Positions 41,908-45,519 of a stretch of DNA of 45,519 nt are shown piece by piece; the first letter of the stretch is position 1, and every line of letters starts with the position of its first letter. The translations under genes and the position numbers were made by a program. Under the pieces are notes generated by a model. It searched no databases and had not been told where the DNA came from. It was given only the letters and a program-made list of their open reading frames with translations. The stretch spans positions 1 through 45,519 of the forward strand of contig JANYJB010000038.1 in assembly GCA_025361935.1 (NCBI GenBank), written 5' to 3'. This DNA comes from Verrucomicrobiota bacterium (GTDB taxonomy: Bacteria > Verrucomicrobiota > Verrucomicrobiia > Opitutales > Opitutaceae).

Positions 41908-44900
41908 ATGTTCAATAAAATCATCCGCTGGTCGCTGAACAACCGGCTGCTCGTCGTAGTTGGCTTGGTGGTGTTCTTGTTCGGTTCCACCTATGTGACC
42001 CGCAACATGGCGGTGGATGTTTTCCCGGAGTTCGCCCCCCCGCAAGTCGTCATCCAGACGGAAGCCCCCGGACTGTCCCCCGAAGACATCGAGTCGCTCA
42101 TAACATTTCCCATCGAAAGCTCGGTCAACGGCACCCCCGATCTGGAAAATATCCGGTCTTCCTCGTCCGTCGGCCTGTCCACCGTGACCATCGTTTTCAA
42201 GTGGGGCACGGATGTTTATCTGGCACGCCAGCTCGTTAACGAACGCATCCAGGCGGTCCGAGACCGGTTCCCGAGCGGCACCCAGACTCCCGTGATGCTC
42301 CCCGTCACCTCGGCGGTCGGCTGGCTGGTCAAATACAGCCTCGAAAGCGACACGCGCTCTCCGATGGAACTGCGCACCCTTTCGGACTGGCAGATACGCC
42401 CCCGCATTCTCGCTCTGGGCGGCGTGGCCTCGGTGGTCGCAATCGGCGGTGAGGTTAAACAGTATCAAGTGCAGCTCGATCCCGTGCGATTGAGCGCCTA
42501 CCGCGTGAGCATCGCCGAGGTGCGCGACGCCTTGGCAAAATCCAACGTCAACGTGCCCGGCGCATTCCTCCAAGGATCCGGCCGCGAATATATCGTCACC
42601 GGCGTGGCCCGCATCGAGTCGCTCGAAGACGTCGGCAACACCGTCATCAAGTTCATCAAGGGCGTGCCCGTCTTCGTCCGCAACGTCGCGGACGTGACCT
42701 TCGCGCCGGACGTCAAGCGCGGCGACGGCGCGCTCAATCTCAAGCGAGCGGTGATCGGGACCATTTCCAAGGCCTACGGCGCCGATACACTGACCACCAC
42801 CTATAAGGTGGAGGCCGCCCTCAAGGACACCCAGCGCCAGCTTCCGCCGGACGTGAAGCTTAACTTTCATGTGTTCCGGCAGGCCGATTTCATCGAGGGC
42901 TCGATCCACAACCTAAACACCGCCCTGATCGAGGGCGGTATCATCGTCACGATTGTGCTGATCGTTTTCCTGATGAACGTCCGGGCGTCGTTTATCAGTT
43001 TCGTCTCGATGCCGGCCTCCTTGCTTGCCGGTGTCATGGTGTTGAAATGGTTCGGTATCAGCCTGAATTCTATGACCATCGGCGGACTCGCCATCGCCAT
43101 CGGCGAGGTCGTGGACGACGCCATCATCGGCGTCGAAAACGTCTTTCGGCGACTGCGACTGAATCGCGAGTCGCCGACACCCATGCCGGCCATCGAGGTG
43201 GTTTTCGAGGCGACCAGTGAAGTGCGAAACTCGGTTGTCTATGCGACCTTGATCGTGGGCATCGTCTTTCTCCCGATATTTTTCCTCTCAGGATTGGAAG
43301 GACGCGTCTTCACACCGCTTGGTCTGGCCTATCTCGGCTCCTTGTTCTGCTCGCTCTTCATCGCTGTGACTGTGACCCCGGTGCTTTGCTACCTGCTACT
43401 TGGCAATACCAAGAAGGATTTAAAAGAGAGTTTCGTCGCCCACGCACTCAAGGACATCTACGCGCACGTCCTGCGCTTCACGCTGCGGCATGTTTGGCCG
43501 GTGGCCATCGCTGCGTTGCTGCTGGCGGGCGTGGCCATCGCCATTATTCCTTACTTCGGGCGTTCGTTTCTGCCGGAATTTCACGAAGGGAATTTCATCG
43601 TGGCGATGACCACGCTGCCAGGAACTTCACTGGAAGAGTCCATGCGGCTCGGCGACATAGTGCGCCAGGATCTGCTGAAATACCCGCAAGTCGTCTCGAT
43701 CTCGCAGCGCGCCGGTCGCAGCGAACTGGACGATGACGCCCAACCGCCCAACTTCAGCGAATTCGACGTGAAGCTCGACTACGCCCGCGATGCAAAAATG
43801 CCACCCGATGAACTGCTCAACCGGATTCGCGCCGACCTGGCGCTTGTCCCCGGCACGGTTTTCAACGTCGGCCAGTTCATCGCCCACCGCATGGACGAGG
43901 TGCAGTCCGGCATCCGCGCTCAAGTCGCCATAAAAATCTACGGCGACGACTTGAGCGTTCTACGACAAAAAGGCCGTGACGTGCTCAAGGTCATGCAGGG
44001 CATTTCCGGTGTGGCCGACCTCGCCTTGGAACAGCAGGTGAACGTGCCTCAACTCATCATCAAGGTGGATCGCGAAAGAGCCGCCCGCTACGGCATCAGC
44101 GTTGGCGAACTGTCCGAAACGATTGAAACGCTCCTGAACGGCACCGCGGTTTCACAAGTGTTGGAGGGCCGTAAAACCTTTGATCTTTCGCTGCGTTTGC
44201 CGGAATCCGCCCGCAACGATGCGGACGCCATCCGCAACATTCTGGTTGATGCGCCGGCGCTGGGTGCCGACGGCGGTGCCAAGATACCCCTGCGGATGGT
44301 CGCCGACGTCCGCTTTGAGGACCGGCCCTACGTCATCAACCGTGAAAATGTCCAGCGGCGCATCGTGGTGCAGTGCAACGTGGCCGGCCGCGATCTGAAC
44401 AGCCTCATCACCGAAGCGCAGACCAAGATCGCTACGCAGATCAAACTGCCGACGGGATATTTCATCGAATACGGCGGCCAGTTTGAAAGCCAGCAGAAGG
44501 CCCAGCAGGTGCTGACGATATTCGGCATCGGAGCCGTCGTAGGAATCTTCCTCATGCTCTACCAAGCGTTTGGCACCACCCGCGAGGCGCTGCTGGTCAT
44601 GGTCAACCTGCCGCTCTCGCTCATCGGCGGCGTAGTCGCCGTTTATGTCACCGGCGGCGATCTGAGCGTTCCCGCCATCATCGGGTTCATAAGCCTTTTC
44701 GGCATCGCTTCCCGCAACGGCGTGATTCTGGTCAGCCGCTACAACCAGCTTCGACTGGAAGGAAAATCACTTCATGAAACTGTCATGGAGGGATCCATGG
44801 ACCGGCTGAATCCCGTGCTGATGACGGCGGCCACGGCCGCCCTCGGCCTGATTCCGCTCCTTTGGGGTAGTGCGACCGGCAAAGAACTCGAACGTCCGCT

Positions 44901-45063
44901 GGCCCATGTGATTCTCGGTGGTTTGTTCACCTCAACGTTCCTGAACATGATCGTGATCCCGACCCTCTATAATAAAATCGAGGAGTTTCGCGAACGCCGC
45001 CGCGCCAAATCCGCCGGCGCTACCGTCACGGCGATGACACCCGCTTCCCCGACTTCACTTTAA
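41908..45063 (+). CDS. Heavy-metal RND efflux pump (CzcA/CnrA/CusA family)
   Basis: A 1051-residue inner-membrane proton/metal antiporter of full family length. The N-terminal helix (LLVVVGLVVFLFGSTYVTRNM) is followed by the FPEFAPPQVVIQTEAPGLSPEDIE porter segment. TM4 carries the proton-relay signature IAIGEVVDDAIIGVENVFRRLR (about residues 394-415), of AIGx3DDA form rather than the DFGx3DGA of CzcA/CnrA or AIGx3DAA of CusA. The C-terminal half repeats the fold (GFISLFGIASRNGVILVSRYNQLR). The metal exported cannot be fixed from sequence; regulatory genes upstream point to nickel or cobalt. It is the terminal pump gene of the operon. Confidence 0.93.
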   Translation: MFNKIIRWSLNNRLLVVVGLVVFLFGSTYVTRNMAVDVFPEFAPPQVVIQTEAPGLSPEDIESLITFPIESSVNGTPDLENIRSSSSVGLSTVTIVFKWGTDVYLARQLVNERIQAVRDRFPSGTQTPVMLPVTSAVGWLVKYSLESDTRSPMELRTLSDWQIRPRILALGGVASVVAIGGEVKQYQVQLDPVRLSAYRVSIAEVRDALAKSNVNVPGAFLQGSGREYIVTGVARIESLEDVGNTVIKFIKGVPVFVRNVADVTFAPDVKRGDGALNLKRAVIGTISKAYGADTLTTTYKVEAALKDTQRQLPPDVKLNFHVFRQADFIEGSIHNLNTALIEGGIIVTIVLIVFLMNVRASFISFVSMPASLLAGVMVLKWFGISLNSMTIGGLAIAIGEVVDDAIIGVENVFRRLRLNRESPTPMPAIEVVFEATSEVRNSVVYATLIVGIVFLPIFFLSGLEGRVFTPLGLAYLGSLFCSLFIAVTVTPVLCYLLLGNTKKDLKESFVAHALKDIYAHVLRFTLRHVWPVAIAALLLAGVAIAIIPYFGRSFLPEFHEGNFIVAMTTLPGTSLEESMRLGDIVRQDLLKYPQVVSISQRAGRSELDDDAQPPNFSEFDVKLDYARDAKMPPDELLNRIRADLALVPGTVFNVGQFIAHRMDEVQSGIRAQVAIKIYGDDLSVLRQKGRDVLKVMQGISGVADLALEQQVNVPQLIIKVDRERAARYGISVGELSETIETLLNGTAVSQVLEGRKTFDLSLRLPESARNDADAIRNILVDAPALGADGGAKIPLRMVADVRFEDRPYVINRENVQRRIVVQCNVAGRDLNSLITEAQTKIATQIKLPTGYFIEYGGQFESQQKAQQVLTIFGIGAVVGIFLMLYQAFGTTREALLVMVNLPLSLIGGVVAVYVTGGDLSVPAIIGFISLFGIASRNGVILVSRYNQLRLEGKSLHETVMEGSMDRLNPVLMTAATAALGLIPLLWGSATGKELERPLAHVILGGLFTSTFLNMIVIPTLYNKIEEFRERRRAKSAGATVTAMTPASPTSL

Positions 45064-45138
45064 CGAAAGCGGTCACGGTTGCCGCCTCCGTTTTACCAAC
45101 CCATCCACAACTCAAACCGTAACAAATAAATCAAACTC

Positions 45139-45519
45139 ATGAAAAAATTAAAAATCTCCAGCATTCTGCTCCTCATGGCACTTGCCATTCGCCTGGTGCC
45201 GTCGGCCTGGGCCGAAGAAGAAGAGCCCAAGGTCAAAATCCCCGACACCGTTCCTGCAATCCTTCAGGCGGTCAAAGCCCAGGAAAATGAGTTGGACCAG
45301 ATGGTCACGGCGGGAAAACTCGACCACGTTCATGAGGCGGCTTTTGCCATTCGTGACTTGGTCAACGCGCTCGTCGATAAATCAGGCGATTTGGCATCCG
45401 ATAAACTCAGCAAAGTGAAGGCGAACGCCAAATTTGTCGCCGCACTTGCCGACCGTTTGGACAAATCCGGCGACGCCAATGACAAGGCCGCGACGGCGTT
45501 GAGCTTCAGAAAGCTTCAG
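45139..45519 (+). CDS. Secreted helical protein, cut by window end
   Basis: At least 127 residues, open to the last base. A signal peptide (MKKLKISSILLLMALAIRLVPSAWA) is followed by EEEE and an alpha-helical, Lys/Asp/Ala-rich domain (VPAILQAVKAQENELDQMVTAGKLDHVHEAAFAIRDLVNALVDKSG) with a His-x-His pair. It lies 75 nt after the pump gene, in the place where cnrT or a similar accessory gene is found elsewhere. It is probably a periplasmic accessory of metal efflux, which is inference. ATG 45139 is chosen from the signal peptide. Confidence 0.7.
   Translation, partial: MKKLKISSILLLMALAIRLVPSAWAEEEEPKVKIPDTVPAILQAVKAQENELDQMVTAGKLDHVHEAAFAIRDLVNALVDKSGDLASDKLSKVKANAKFVAALADRLDKSGDANDKAATALSFRKLQ

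Overview
The window is a high-GC, densely packed bacterial chromosome segment carrying about 43 protein genes and one tRNA. Gene content and small interspersed repeats suggest a Verrucomicrobium, perhaps Opitutaceae-like. That placement is a judgement from recognised protein types, not from a marker gene. Many genes overlap by ATGA, GTGA or TTGA, so translational coupling is common. Almost no start has a recognisable Shine-Dalgarno sequence.

Positions 1-20763 hold malQ and then a minus-strand lipid or polyketide-type biosynthetic group in two halves. The upstream half (20763-16834) encodes a beta-ketoacyl synthase, an acyl carrier protein, a CrtI-like FAD oxidoreductase and an EamA transporter. 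The downstream half (8677-1604) encodes two small membrane proteins, a ferric-reductase/Rieske membrane protein, a Cys/His-motif membrane protein, a second CrtI-like oxidoreductase, a FabZ-like dehydratase, a FabI-like reductase, an OleA-like thiolase and an OleB-like hydrolase. Together they look like a pathway for an unusual, probably desaturated, fatty-acid-derived lipid or hydrocarbon. The key enzymes carry non-canonical active-site residues, and OleC and OleD are absent.

Between the halves, on the opposite strand, lies a complete type I restriction-modification operon (8828-16646): hsdM, a KilA-N gene, a DUF3800 gene, hsdS, a BRO/DinD-like gene and hsdR. Copies of the hsdM 3' end recur just before the DUF3800 gene and just before hsdS. 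They look like scars of modular gene insertion at the hsdM-hsdS junction.

Positions 20824-35984 are mostly housekeeping and envelope functions: galE, an NtrC-type regulator, a LolD/FtsX/AttH-like export operon ending in an atypical SDR, tRNA-Ala(CGC), a PIN-TRAM protein coupled to a 42-residue membrane protein, an EVE-domain protein, a sulfatase-modifying-factor-like protein, and the run tyrA-aroA-cmk-plsC.

Positions 36017-45519 contain two ECF sigma loci. The first is a sigma/anti-sigma pair. The second matches the gene order of the Cupriavidus cnrYXHCBA metal-resistance operon: membrane anti-sigma candidate, CnrX-like metal sensor, ECF sigma, outer-membrane factor, periplasmic adaptor and RND pump. 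It is followed by a secreted protein cut by the window end. A 22-bp inverted repeat and a strong terminator lie between the two sigma loci.
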